The notes under the pieces: model-generated
Databases searched by the model: none
What the model was told of the DNA's origin: nothing
The model's input: the letters and a program-made list of their open reading frames with translations, nothing else
NCBI GenBank assembly: GCA_035688265.1
Contig: DASSNE010000043.1
Coordinates: 1-62,397 of the forward strand
Origin: DASSBR01 sp035688265
GTDB lineage: Bacteria > Pseudomonadota > Gammaproteobacteria > Natronospirales > DASSBR01
Length of the DNA: 62,397 nt
Direction of reading: 5' to 3'
Shown here: one piece after another, positions 35,803 to 43,963 of the stretch
Layout: every line of letters begins with the position of its first letter
Position numbering within the stretch: the first letter of the stretch is position 1
Made by a program: the position numbers and the translations under genes

Positions 35803-35887
35803 CCGGCCACGACGACCGGCTTCTTCTCCCCCGCCGCCGGGCCGCCCCTGGCAGCCAATCATTAGCCGCCGCAGGCAGCACAAAAAG
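35801..35887. repeat. Degenerate remnant of the composite palindromic repeat
   Basis: Begins with GCCGGCCACGACGACCGGC and a C/T-rich TTCTTCTC tract and ends with a Cys/Gly-rich stretch (CCGCCGCAGGCAGCACAAAA). These are the two ends of a unit as seen at 19321-19602, with the central stem region deleted. It lies between the glycosylase stop and the MFS start, and its last bases include the A/G-rich ribosome site of the next gene. Confidence 0.7.
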
Positions 35888-35894
35888 GAAACGG

Positions 35895-37292
35895 ATGTCC
35901 GAAAACAACAACCCTCCATGGCAACGGACGTTGGCAACGCTAGGCGTCATGGCCGGCAGCTTCGCCTTCCAGGAAACCGCCGTCCTGCCGGCACTCCCCA
36001 CTATCCAGCGCCAGATGGCCGGCTCCGGCACCACCCAAAGCGCATTGCTCGAAAGCGGCTTCCTGATTGTCGCCGCGGTCGCCGCGCCGCTGATCGGCAA
36101 GCTCGGCGACCTGCACGGTAAAAAGCACATGCTGCTGGTCACGCTGGCCGTTTATTTCGTCGGCGCGATCGGTGCCGGGCTCGCGCCGAACTTTGTCGCG
36201 CTGGTGATCTTTCGCGCGCTGCAGGGCGTCGGCGGCGCACTGTTCTCGTTGAGCTTCGCGATCATGCGCGACGAGGCGCCGGACAAACTCAGCGTCGCGA
36301 TCGGCTGGCTGGTCGGCTCGTTCGGTGTCGGCGCGTGCCTTGGGCTGGGCCTCGCCGGCGAACTGACGCAGGCACTGTCGTGGCGCTATATCTTTTTCGC
36401 CGAAGGCGTACTGATCGTGATTGGTGGCGGGCTGGTTGCCGCGCTGGTGCCGCGCTCGCCGGAACGCACGCCGGTGCAGCTCGACTGGGGCGGCGTCGCA
36501 TGGCTCGGCGCGGCGCTCGCCTGCCTGATCATGGGTCTGACCGAAGCGCTGCTGCTCGGCTGGGCGGTCGCCGGTATCTTTATATTGTCGATCGCGCTGT
36601 TCGTCGGCTGGGTGATGCACGAGCGGCGCACGCCCGAGCCGCTGCTCGCCGTGAGCGTGCTGACCAACCCGCGCGTGCTGCTGCCGAACATCGGCTCGGC
36701 TTTTGCCGGCTACGTCGCGTTCAGCACGTTTTTCCTCGTGCCGCGCTTCGTGCAGGCGCCGGCGCACCTGCCGCCGGCGGTCGCGAAGCAGGTGCATTAC
36801 GGCTTCGGCGCCGGCGTGGTCGACGTCGGCCTGTTTCTGCTGCCGGTCGGTGTCGGTATGCTGCTCGCCGGCCCGAGCGGCGGCATCCTCGGCCGTCGCT
36901 ACGGCGGCAAATGGCCGTTCACGGCAGGACTCGTTATGCTCGCAGTGGGTGCGGCGCTGCTGGCGCTGGTCAACGGGGCGGCCGCGGCGTTCGCCGTCTG
37001 GCTGTTCGTGATCGGCGCCGGTTTCGGGTTGTCGATCGGTGCGGCCGGCGTATTTATCACCCAAACCGTCGACATCGGCAGCACCGGCGTCGCGACGGCG
37101 TTCAACAGTCTCGCGCGGCTGATCGCCGGCGGCATCGGCGCCCAAATCGCCGCAGCATTGATCAAGTCGGAGAGCCTTGCCGGCACGCAGGCACCGCATC
37201 GCTCGGCGTTTGCGCTCGCCTTCGGTATCGCCGCCTTCCTCGCGCTGGTCGGTGCGGCGGTGTCGCTGTTCGTTCCGAGCGAGCGGGATTAG
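35895..37292 (+). CDS. MFS transporter, DHA2-like drug exporter family
   Basis: 465 residues with about 14 hydrophobic segments, as in the DHA2 group. Segments: GKLGDLHGKKHMLL (loop 2-3), ALQGVGGALFSLSFAIMRDEAP, GWLVGSFGVGACLGLGLAGELTQALSWRYIFFAEGVLIV (motif C region). AAGG at 35885-35888 supports ATG 35895. Probable proton-coupled exporter; substrate not readable. Followed 5 bases later by a lipoprotein gene, so it may head a run of small envelope genes. Confidence 0.9.
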   Translation: MSENNNPPWQRTLATLGVMAGSFAFQETAVLPALPTIQRQMAGSGTTQSALLESGFLIVAAVAAPLIGKLGDLHGKKHMLLVTLAVYFVGAIGAGLAPNFVALVIFRALQGVGGALFSLSFAIMRDEAPDKLSVAIGWLVGSFGVGACLGLGLAGELTQALSWRYIFFAEGVLIVIGGGLVAALVPRSPERTPVQLDWGGVAWLGAALACLIMGLTEALLLGWAVAGIFILSIALFVGWVMHERRTPEPLLAVSVLTNPRVLLPNIGSAFAGYVAFSTFFLVPRFVQAPAHLPPAVAKQVHYGFGAGVVDVGLFLLPVGVGMLLAGPSGGILGRRYGGKWPFTAGLVMLAVGAALLALVNGAAAAFAVWLFVIGAGFGLSIGAAGVFITQTVDIGSTGVATAFNSLARLIAGGIGAQIAAALIKSESLAGTQAPHRSAFALAFGIAAFLALVGAAVSLFVPSERD

Positions 37293-37297
37293 GTATC

Positions 37298-37834
37298 ATG
37301 GCAACCATGAAAATCGTCCGTATCGCCCCCCTTGCAGCCGTGGTGCTGCTGGCCGCCTGTGCCGCGCAGCCGCACGAGCTTGTGCAGCCGCAACCCACAG
37401 GCCCCGAATCGGTGCGTGCCGAAGTCAGCGCGATTACCAGCAGGCTGCCGCAATTTCACGAAGTTGCCGGTCACTGGCAGAGCGAGGACACCGCCTCGAT
37501 TTACCATGCGTATTTCGATCACGGCCGCGTGCGCTACATCATGGAAACGGCGGGCGGCGAGCGCACCCAGGGGTACGCCGTCAACAAGTACTATTACAAC
37601 GCGCGCGGGCTGTTCTACTTTCACGGTCAGGGCAGTGCGGGCAGTGAAGACGTGGTCAATCCCCATCCGGCGCAGATCGACGTGCAAATCGCGTTCGACG
37701 GCACCGGCCGCGTGGCCCGCGCCGTCAAGACGCTGAACGGGCGCAAGGTTGCGCTCGAGCCGGGCGAAGCGGCGGCGATTCGCGCACACGCGGGTGAACT
37801 GCGCCGCCAGGCACAGGCGGATCTGGCGCGCTGA
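37298..37834 (+). CDS. Hypothetical lipoprotein
   Basis: 178 residues. Signal and lipobox LAAC (Cys21 from ATG 37298; a second ATG at 37307 is equally possible). The mature part has HEVAGHWQSEDTASIYHAYFDHGRVRYIMETAGGERTQGYAVNKYYYNARGLFYFHGQG and VQIAFDGTGRVARAVKTLNGRKV. These look like a beta-rich domain that reads out a measured quantity, but I do not recognise the family. It is 5 bases after the MFS gene and 3 bases before the next gene. Confidence 0.8.
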   Translation: MATMKIVRIAPLAAVVLLAACAAQPHELVQPQPTGPESVRAEVSAITSRLPQFHEVAGHWQSEDTASIYHAYFDHGRVRYIMETAGGERTQGYAVNKYYYNARGLFYFHGQGSAGSEDVVNPHPAQIDVQIAFDGTGRVARAVKTLNGRKVALEPGEAAAIRAHAGELRRQAQADLAR

Positions 37835-37837
37835 GAC

Positions 37838-38392
37838 ATGCCGCGCAACACGTTTTTCCTGCTGGCCCGCGTAGCAATCATCATCGTGCTGGCCGGCGCC
37901 TTGTACTGGATTGCCATGCGGCCGCGACAGGCGGTCCACCAGCCTAAGCCCATCCCGCCGGCCGCGCTGCGCGGCTTTCAGGTGTTCTTGCAGCACCAGC
38001 CCTGCATCGGTGGTTGCAAGGCCTACGCGGTGCTGGTCAAGGGCGATTCGCGCCAGATAAAGTACGCCGGGGACAAGAACGTGGCGACGACCGGTTCCGT
38101 CACCGCCCCGGTATCCGATCAGCAACTCCAGGCACTCTACCGGGCGGTGGAGCAAGCCGGCTTTTTCTCGATCGCCGACATCTACCATCCCGGTGGCACC
38201 GGCTGCCAGGCGTCCGAGCGCGGCAAGCCGCAGGTGGTGATCGGCGTCACCCGCGACAAGCGCACCAAGGTTATCCACTACGATTACGGTTGCCGCGGCG
38301 CACCGCAGGCCCTCGCCGAACTCGTCGTCGAAATCGACCAGATTCTGAATACGCGTCGTTGGACCGCGGGCAGCGCCGCGGCCGGGAGATAG
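37838..38392 (+). CDS. DUF6438-like membrane-anchored protein
   Basis: 184 residues. One N-terminal membrane anchor (LLARVAIIIVLAGALYWIAM) followed by a periplasmic domain with Cys-containing segments PCIGGCKAYAVLVKGDSRQIKYAGDKNV, HPGGTGCQAS and YDYGCRGAP, the pattern of DUF6438. The four Cys could form two disulfides in the periplasm. Three bases after the preceding lipoprotein gene and 2 before the BON gene, so one operon. Function unknown. Confidence 0.8.
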   Translation: MPRNTFFLLARVAIIIVLAGALYWIAMRPRQAVHQPKPIPPAALRGFQVFLQHQPCIGGCKAYAVLVKGDSRQIKYAGDKNVATTGSVTAPVSDQQLQALYRAVEQAGFFSIADIYHPGGTGCQASERGKPQVVIGVTRDKRTKVIHYDYGCRGAPQALAELVVEIDQILNTRRWTAGSAAAGR

Positions 38393-38394
38393 AA

Positions 38395-38730
38395 ATGAAA
38401 GTTCGTTTTATCGTCGGTATTGCGGTGGTGACGTTGAGTGCGGGCTGCGCTTCCACCGGCGGCTCGTATCGGGACGTTCAGGATGCAATGACGACCATGC
38501 GCGTCAATGCGCAGCTTGCCGACGCAAACCTGCCTGCGAACAAGATCGATGTCCGTACGTTCGACCGGGTGGTGAAGCTAAGCGGATTCGTGCCGAGCCA
38601 GGCGGTACGGCAGCGCGCGCTCGCCGCCACGCGCCAGGTCAGCGGAGTGGAGCGGGTGGTCGATCACATGACAGTGATCGCCCACCCGCCTGTGCCCGGT
38701 CTCAGTGAAGGCTCTGGCCAAACTCGTTGA
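38395..38730 (+). CDS. BON-domain lipoprotein
   Basis: 111 residues. Lipobox SAGC (Cys18). One BON domain (about 30-95: MRVNAQLADANLPANKIDVRTFDRVVKLSGFVPSQAVRQRALAATRQVSGVERVVDHMTV), an OsmY-like fold that binds membranes or phospholipid. GGGAGAT at 38385-38391 supports the start. The last 29 bases overlap the convergent csbD-like gene. Confidence 0.87.
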   Translation: MKVRFIVGIAVVTLSAGCASTGGSYRDVQDAMTTMRVNAQLADANLPANKIDVRTFDRVVKLSGFVPSQAVRQRALAATRQVSGVERVVDHMTVIAHPPVPGLSEGSGQTR

Positions 38731-38902
38731 TCTGCTTGTCGGCCATGTCCTTCGAGTAGCCGTACTTTTCCTGCAGTTTGCCGGCCAGCCGCTCTCTGTT
38801 GCCGGCGATCTGGTCCCACTCGTCATCGGTGAGCTTGCCCCATTTCTGACGGGCCTGGCCTTTGAATTGCTTCCAGTTGCCCTCGACTCTGTCCCAGTCC
38901 AT
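38702..38902 (-). CDS. CsbD family stress-response protein
   Basis: 66 residues: MDWDRVEGNWKQFKGQARQKWGKLTDDEWDQIAGNRERLAGKLQEKYGYSKDMADKQINEF. This is a complete CsbD domain with the WKQFKGQ and W..L.DD.W signatures. Small, soluble, helical, often induced by general stress; the biochemical role is unknown. The 3' end overlaps the BON gene on the other strand by 29 bases. Confidence 0.93.
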   Translation of the reverse strand: MDWDRVEGNWKQFKGQARQKWGKLTDDEWDQIAGNRERLAGKLQEKYGYSKDMADKQINEFGQSLH

Positions 38903-38992
38903 AACGCGCCTCCTGCTGCGTGTGTTCCATTCAACGACAGCGTAGCGCCAGGATGGCCGCACAATCTTTGCGCGAGCGCACGAATTTAACAT

Positions 38993-39272
38993 GTGGTCTT
39001 GCAGGGCGATATTGCCCTGTTCAGAACGCCTGTGCGCTTCAAGCACAAGGCGCGCGACCGCGGCATAGCCGTAGCTCTGGCAAGGGAGTGCAACGCGGTG
39101 ATTGGAGCGCCCAGGCGTCCCGCTATAGAGTCATGGCCGATGGGCGAGGCTGCCCGCGCCCGTGGACTGCGTTGCGCCGCTTGTCAATGGAACCACCATT
39201 GCCTGCGCGCCGCGCCTTGCCACGAGCGCGGGCAGTCTCGCTGAACAGGGCAATATCGCCCTGCAAGACCAC
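38993..39272. mobile_element. 280-base MITE-like element with perfect 32-base terminal inverted repeats
   Basis: 38993-39024 and 39241-39272 are exact reverse complements. Each terminal repeat contains its own palindrome (CAGGGC, 6 bases, GCCCTG). A second inverted repeat lies inside, near 39145-39160 and 39225-39242 (CTGCCCGCGC / GCGCGGGCAG). No protein is encoded. No clear target-site duplication is seen at the ends. The last base of the element supplies the final G of the TAG stop of the BON gene that begins at 39640. Confidence 0.85.
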
Positions 39273-39640
39273 TACTCGCCGAGATCGAGTTCAATTCTGG
39301 AGACCACGCGCTGCACGCCATCGACTTTCTGTACGACCTGGATCGCGTGCTGATATGTCGCGAGATCAAAGACCAGCCCGGTCAGCATGACGACCCCGTC
39401 GGTGACGCGGACATCGATGTCCAACTGGCTGAGCAGCGGATCGTCGTCGATCGCCGCGGCGACCCGGCTCGCCAGGTCGCGCTCGGCATTGGTCTGTTGC
39501 GCCTGGTGCTGGATCCACTGGCCCGTGGTGTAGGTCTTCGGGTGCGAGCTGCCGTCGAGGGCGACGACGCAGCCGGCCAGCGACATCAGCAGTGCGGCGG
39601 CGCCGGCGAGCGGCAGCGCCCGGCGGGCGAATTGATGCAT
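39272..39640 (-). CDS. BON-domain lipoprotein
   Basis: 122 residues. Signal with lipobox LAGC (Cys24), a short linker (DGSSHPKTYTTGQWIQHQAQQTNAERD) and one BON domain (about 50-122: LASRVAAAIDDDPLLSQLDIDVRVTDGVVMLTGLVFDLATYQHAIQVVQKVDGVQRVVSRIEL). A second BON lipoprotein is 0.5 kb away on the other strand. It is the last gene of the GntR-ABC operon, 26 bases after the permease. Its TAG stop is completed by the first base of the MITE-like element, so the original C-terminus may have been longer. Confidence 0.85.
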   Translation of the reverse strand: MHQFARRALPLAGAAALLMSLAGCVVALDGSSHPKTYTTGQWIQHQAQQTNAERDLASRVAAAIDDDPLLSQLDIDVRVTDGVVMLTGLVFDLATYQHAIQVVQKVDGVQRVVSRIELDLGE

Positions 39641-39666
39641 GGTCACAATGATTTCTTCCGGTGGCC

Positions 39667-40587
39667 TCAGTAATCCTCGGCGCGCCAGCGCCGGATCGCG
39701 ATGGCGGCGGCCACGAACACGATGCCGAAGCCGACGCCAATCCACATGCTAGCACTGTCGAGCATCGTCGCGAGCGAGTGCATCGAGAACCCGATGTTGC
39801 CCAAATGAACGTAGTCGGCGGCGCCAATCTTTATATTGGCGCCGATTCCCGGCACGACGCTCGCGGCGTGCAGCCCTACCATTGTAAAGAAGTGGTTGCT
39901 CTGGAACAGGATGCCCTCAACGATGCCACCGACCAGGATTGGCACTGCCGCCCACAGGAATGGCGCGCGTCGAGCCCAGGCCGAGGCCATCATGCACCAG
40001 CCGTAAAATGGCAGGTACCACAGCGACTGCACCAGAAACCCAACGATCAGGAAGGCCCAGATGCCGCCCAGATGGCTTTGCCCCCAGACGACCGCAGTCG
40101 CGCTGACGCCGGATTGGGTCGCGATCGCTGAGAGAGCGCCGGTACCGATCAGTTGAGCCAGCAGCAAACATGAGAAAGTCGCCAGCGGTGCGACCACCAT
40201 TACCACTGCGAGCTTCGATAGCGCCGTGGCGACATCGGATACCGGCAGCGAACGCCAGAAGAGGATACTGCGGTCGCGGCGGTCGTCGTACAGGCAGCCG
40301 AGCAGGTAACGCACCATCATGAAGATCAGTACGACGTTGAAGAGCGACGTCAGCACGACGTAGAAAATGAACAATCCCTGGCGCGCATCCTCCGGATGCG
40401 CCGCGGCCAGCGTTGCGAGCGAGGATGCGGGGTGGCCATTGATGACGACGTGGATGCCATGCACCCAAGTAAATACGATGCCGGCGATGTAGGCGAGCAC
40501 CAGCAGTACTGTCAGCACCACTGGCACCAGCCAGAAGCTTTTGTTCTCCCACAGTTCGCGCCTCACCAGCCAGATGAACGTTTTCAT
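39667..40587 (-). CDS. ABC transporter permease
   Basis: 306 residues with about six hydrophobic segments (FWLVPVVLTVLLVLAYIAGIVF, FIFYVVLTSLFNVVLIFMMVRYLLG, LAVVMVVAPLATFSCLLLAQLIG, IWAFLIVGFLVQSLWYLPFYGWC, FLWAAVPILVGGIVEGILF, MWIGVGFGIVFVAAAIAI). The DDRRDRSILFWRSLPVSD loop is characteristic of permeases paired with YtrA-regulated ABC ATPases. It overlaps the ATPase gene by 4 bases. It may export or flip a cell-envelope compound or confer antibiotic stress tolerance; the substrate is not known. Confidence 0.88.
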   Translation of the reverse strand: MKTFIWLVRRELWENKSFWLVPVVLTVLLVLAYIAGIVFTWVHGIHVVINGHPASSLATLAAAHPEDARQGLFIFYVVLTSLFNVVLIFMMVRYLLGCLYDDRRDRSILFWRSLPVSDVATALSKLAVVMVVAPLATFSCLLLAQLIGTGALSAIATQSGVSATAVVWGQSHLGGIWAFLIVGFLVQSLWYLPFYGWCMMASAWARRAPFLWAAVPILVGGIVEGILFQSNHFFTMVGLHAASVVPGIGANIKIGAADYVHLGNIGFSMHSLATMLDSASMWIGVGFGIVFVAAAIAIRRWRAEDY

Positions 40588-41441
40588 TCCCGGTTCTCCC
40601 CCATCTTGGCGACGAACAGATCCGCGATGCTCGGGCTGTGCAGTTCGCCGAATTCGCGCAGCCGCGCCTGGCTTTGCCCTTCGAACAGGAACAGGTGCTT
40701 GCCGAATACCGTGTGCTCGTGAATCGGGCCGAGAGCGCGTACTTCATCGGCGCGATCCGCCCCGGTCAGCAGTTCGACGTACTTGTCGCCGATCGCATCC
40801 ATCGATTCGTCGAGCACGATGCGTCCATCGTTGATGAACATCAGGTGGGTGAGGATTCGCTCCAGTTCCTCGACCTGGTGCGTGGTCACGATGATCGTGC
40901 GCTGCTCGTCGAAGTACTCGTTCAGCAGGCTCGAATAGAACTGCTTGCGGTACAGGATGTCGAGGCCCAGCGTCGGCTCGTCGAGCACCAGCAGGCGTGC
41001 ATCGATCGCCATCACGAGGGCGAGATGCAGTTGCGCGACCATGCCCTTGGAAAGCTGGCCGACCTTGCGGTCCGGGCGGATCTTGGTGCGAGCCAGAAAC
41101 TGCGCAGCCTTGTCGCGGCGAAAATTCGGATGCACCGCCGCGACGAAGTCGACGGCGTTGGCGACCTTGAGCCAGCGCGGCAAAACCGCCACGTCGGCCA
41201 CGAACGAGACTTCCCGCATCAGATCGGTGCGCTGGCGGCGCGGGTCGCGGCCGAGCACGTCGAGTTCGCCGGTGTAGCGCGTCAGGCCGAGGATCGCCTT
41301 GAGCGCCGTTGTCTTGCCGGCACCGTTGGGGCCGATCAGGCCGACGATCGCGCCGCTGTCGATTTGAAAATTGACGTCGTCGAGCGCGACAGTATCACCG
41401 TAGCGCTTGCCGAGGTTGCGTGCGCTGACTAATGTACTCAT
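40584..41441 (-). CDS. ABC transporter ATP-binding protein
   Basis: 285 residues from ATG 41441. Walker A GPNGAGKTT at 37-45, signature variant LSKGMVAQLHLALV in place of LSGGQ, Walker B LLVLDEPTLGLD, and switch His in VTTHQVEEL. The C-terminal 80 residues (DGRIVLDESMDAIGDKYVELLTG...) are a regulatory tail common to antibiotic-type exporters. It overlaps both neighbours by 4 bases, so regulator, ATPase and permease are tightly coupled. Confidence 0.92.
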   Translation of the reverse strand: MSTLVSARNLGKRYGDTVALDDVNFQIDSGAIVGLIGPNGAGKTTALKAILGLTRYTGELDVLGRDPRRQRTDLMREVSFVADVAVLPRWLKVANAVDFVAAVHPNFRRDKAAQFLARTKIRPDRKVGQLSKGMVAQLHLALVMAIDARLLVLDEPTLGLDILYRKQFYSSLLNEYFDEQRTIIVTTHQVEELERILTHLMFINDGRIVLDESMDAIGDKYVELLTGADRADEVRALGPIHEHTVFGKHLFLFEGQSQARLREFGELHSPSIADLFVAKMGENRE

Positions 41442-41812
41442 TGCTTGTCTCCCGCCGCCTTTTGCAAATCCGCCGCCAGTTTCTGCCAATCGAGTTCGAG
41501 GCGGCCGACGCGCGCCACGATCTCGGGCCACTCGCGGTTCAAAAACTGGTCGCGCTCGGCCTTCATCAGCCGCTTGCGCGCACCTTCGCGAACGAACATG
41601 CCGAGGCCGCGGCGCTTTTCGACCAGGTCCTCGTCTACCAGTTCCTGGTAACCCTTGAGCACCGTCAGCGGGTTGAGCTGGTATTCCGCGGCCACCGTGC
41701 GGACCGAAGGGAGCGCGTCGCCTTCGGCCAGCACGTCTTCCAGGATCATCGCGACAACCCGGTCCCTGAGTTGACGGTAGATTGGTTGGTTATCGTTCCA
41801 GTTCGGGTCCAT
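41438..41812 (-). CDS. GntR family regulator, YtrA subfamily
   Basis: 124 residues. Winged-helix DNA-binding domain (NDNQPIYRQLRDRVVAMILEDVLAEGDALPSVRTVAAEYQLNPLTVLKGYQELVDEDLVEKRRGLGMFVREGA) followed by a short dimerisation helix pair, the YtrA-type layout without a large effector domain. It most probably represses its own operon with the ABC genes downstream. A candidate operator lies at 42276-42299. Confidence 0.92.
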   Translation of the reverse strand: MDPNWNDNQPIYRQLRDRVVAMILEDVLAEGDALPSVRTVAAEYQLNPLTVLKGYQELVDEDLVEKRRGLGMFVREGARKRLMKAERDQFLNREWPEIVARVGRLELDWQKLAADLQKAAGDKQ

Positions 41813-41822
41813 CGGCAGGCCT

Positions 41823-42209
41823 CTATTGCCGGATGACGTCGTTCGGCAACAGGCTCCACAACGAGATATCCGGTAGCCAATCAAAGGCCGCATTCTCCGT
41901 GACTGAACGCAACATATCCAGCACCGCGCGTTCGGTCGGCCGGGGAGAGCGGCTGGCAACCATTTTGCGTGCCTCGTGGCGGCGGACCGGCTGTGGCTGT
42001 TGCTGTGGCGCTGCCGCGATAACGGCGGCGGCCTGCCGATGCAGATCCCGGATCTGGTCTGCCTTGATCTGCGCCACTGCGGCGCGGGTCAGCGTGTTCA
42101 TCGAGTCGGCGAGTGTCTCCGCCGCACTGGCGCGAGAAGCCGTAAACCCGCCGATGCCGATAATAAGCGCCGCAGCGGTTGCCGTTTTGTAAAAACTGTA
42201 GGTTTTCAT
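41823..42209 (-). CDS. Hypothetical exported protein, first gene of the GntR-ABC operon
   Basis: 128 residues. Signal peptide (MKTYSFYKTATAAALIIGIGGFTASRASA) then a helical Ala/Arg-rich region (LADSMNTLTRAAVAQIKADQIRDLHRQAAAVIAAAPQQQPQP) and a C-terminal amphipathic end (VLDMLRSVTENAAFDWLPDISLWSLLPNDVI). AGGAGA at 42217-42222 supports ATG 42209. It ends 10 bases before the regulator. I do not recognise the family. The position suggests a periplasmic accessory to the ABC system. Confidence 0.75.
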   Translation of the reverse strand: MKTYSFYKTATAAALIIGIGGFTASRASAAETLADSMNTLTRAAVAQIKADQIRDLHRQAAAVIAAAPQQQPQPVRRHEARKMVASRSPRPTERAVLDMLRSVTENAAFDWLPDISLWSLLPNDVIRQ

Positions 42210-42275
42210 GGCCTTATCTCCTGAAACAATGTTGCGGCCGCTCAAGTTGCGCCGCCGCACCGTCGCTTCCATAGC

Positions 42276-42299
42276 GGTGTTGTAGATAACTATAACGCC
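42276..42299. promoter_or_regulatory. Candidate operator palindrome of the GntR (YtrA-type) operon
   Basis: Imperfect 24-base palindrome, GGTGTTGTAGA on the left matching ACTATAACGCC on the right in 8 of 11 pairs. It lies 67 bases upstream of the operon's first start codon (42209, minus strand) and 100 bases upstream of mdh on the other strand. Position and symmetry suit an autorepressor; binding is inference. Confidence 0.35.
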
Positions 42300-42398
42300 A
42301 AAATCAGAAATTGCAAGCGCCTGGCGAAAAATTTTTTGCAGGCGACGAATGTTAAAATTACTGTTTTCCTTCCATAAGAATCTGCATTGGAGCGCACC

Positions 42399-43376
42399 AT
42401 GAAAGACCCCGTCCGCATCGCAATCACCGGCGCCGCCGGCCATATCGGCTACGCGCTGGTGTTTCGCATCGCATCCGGCGAAATGCTTGGCAAGGATCAG
42501 CCGGTGATCCTGCAACTACTGGAAATTCCGCCGGCACTCGATGCGCTCAAGGGCGTGGTGATGGAGTTGCGCGACTGTGCCTTCCCGCTACTGGTCGACG
42601 CGATCGCGACGGACAAGGCGGCCGAGGCGTTCAAGGATGCCGATTACGCGCTGCTGGTCGGCGCCAAGCCGCGCGGCGCGGGCATGGAGCGCAAGGATCT
42701 GCTGCAGGAGAACGCGAAGATTTTCGGTCCGCAGGGCAAGGCGATCAACGATCACGCGAGCCGCGACGTGCGCGTGCTGGTGGTCGGCAACCCGGCGAAC
42801 ACCAATGCGTTGATTGCGCGCAGCAATGCGCCGGATCTCGGCGACCATCAGTTCACGGCGATGACGCGGCTCGATCACAATCGCGCGCTGGCGCAGATTG
42901 CCGCCAAGGCGGGCAAGCCGGTGACGGCAGTCAAAAAGATGATCATCTGGGGCAATCATTCCTCGACGCAGTATCCGGATATCCACCACGCCGAGATCGA
43001 CGGCAAGCCGGCGACCGACACGGTCGATCAGGGCTGGTTCCGGGAGACGTTCATCGCCACGGTACAGAAGCGCGGCGCGGCGATCATCCAGGCGCGCGGC
43101 GCTTCGTCGGCGGCGTCGGCGGCGGCCGCGGCGATCGACCACATGCGCATCTGGGCGCTGGGTACGGCGGACGGCGACTGGACCAGCATGGCGGTCGCGA
43201 GCGACGGCAGCTACGGCATTGAGCCGGGGGTCATCTATTCGTACCCGGTAACCTGCAGCGGCGGCGAGTACAAGATCGTGCAGGGGCTCGAGGTCGATGA
43301 GTTCAGCCGCGAAAAGATGCAGGCGACCGAGCAGGAACTGCGCGAAGAGCGCGAGGGAATCAAGGACTTGCTGTAG
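42399..43376 (+). CDS. mdh: Malate dehydrogenase
   Basis: NAD-dependent oxidation of malate to oxaloacetate in the TCA cycle, cytosolic. 325 residues from ATG 42399 with GGAG at 42389-42392. The NAD motif is GAAGHIGYAL (11-20), substrate-binding residues lie in KPRGAGMERKDLL and TRLDHNRA, and the catalytic His is in WGNHSSTQYPD. The length and the ERKDLLQENAKIFGPQGKAI segment place it in the group of mdh found in many Proteobacteria and resembling the cytosolic eukaryotic enzyme. Monocistronic, with an A/T-rich upstream region. Confidence 0.97.
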   Translation: MKDPVRIAITGAAGHIGYALVFRIASGEMLGKDQPVILQLLEIPPALDALKGVVMELRDCAFPLLVDAIATDKAAEAFKDADYALLVGAKPRGAGMERKDLLQENAKIFGPQGKAINDHASRDVRVLVVGNPANTNALIARSNAPDLGDHQFTAMTRLDHNRALAQIAAKAGKPVTAVKKMIIWGNHSSTQYPDIHHAEIDGKPATDTVDQGWFRETFIATVQKRGAAIIQARGASSAASAAAAAIDHMRIWALGTADGDWTSMAVASDGSYGIEPGVIYSYPVTCSGGEYKIVQGLEVDEFSREKMQATEQELREEREGIKDLL

Positions 43377-43385
43377 CGGTATACG

Positions 43386-43889
43386 TTACAGTTTGTTTTG
43401 GCGGTATTTCCTCGCGTGCCGTGCCCGTTCGACCACGCTTAACGCGCGCAGCACGATCAGCGCGATCACTGTCACTCCGATGGCGACGATGAACTGATTG
43501 AGGGCGCAGGCGATACCGACTGCCGCCGCGAGCAATACGGTCGCGGCGGTGGTCAGGCCCTCGACCATGTCGTCGTCCTTGCGGCGGAAGATGGTGCCGG
43601 CCCCGAGAAAGCCGACGGCGGTGACGATCGACTGAATCACGCGGACGGGATCCGCTTCCGCCAGGCCGGTGGGAAAGATGTTGCCGAAGTCGGCGGTCAT
43701 CACGCGAGCGAGACCGACCAGCAGCGCGGTGCTGCCGGATATCAGAACCAGCGTGCGGAAGCCTGCCGGCTTGCGCGCGCGCTCGCGTTCCAGTCCCAGC
43801 GCCGCGCCCAGCACCATCGCGCAGACGATCTGGGTCAGCAGCTCGATCTGGCCGAACCAGTTGCCGAAGAAGCTCAGATGATTGGTCAT
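43386..43889 (-). CDS. MgtC/SapB family membrane protein
   Basis: 167 residues with five hydrophobic segments. The N-terminal MgtC domain shows LGAALGLERERARKPAGFRTLVLISGSTALLVGLA, DPVRVIQSIVTAVGFLGAGTIFRRKDDDMVEGLTTAATVLLAAAVGIACALNQF, the complete signature. The cytoplasmic C-terminal domain of long MgtC proteins is absent. Start codon uncertain: ATG 43889 is chosen, ATG 43916 is possible. Family members are linked to Mg2+ limitation and membrane potential; the function here is not certain. Convergent with mdh. Confidence 0.9.
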   Translation of the reverse strand: MTNHLSFFGNWFGQIELLTQIVCAMVLGAALGLERERARKPAGFRTLVLISGSTALLVGLARVMTADFGNIFPTGLAEADPVRVIQSIVTAVGFLGAGTIFRRKDDDMVEGLTTAATVLLAAAVGIACALNQFIVAIGVTVIALIVLRALSVVERARHARKYRQNKL

Positions 43890-43963
43890 CCCGATGCTCG
43901 TGTTGTTGGGGCCCATTCTACGCGACGCCGGGGGTCGTGGCACAGTCTGATAAAATTGACCGG

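Noticed and set aside
38993..39272. Attenuator or structured small RNA of the GntR-ABC operon
   Set aside because: Perfect 32-base ends enclosing about 216 bases with nested palindromes fit a transposable element better than a regulatory RNA.
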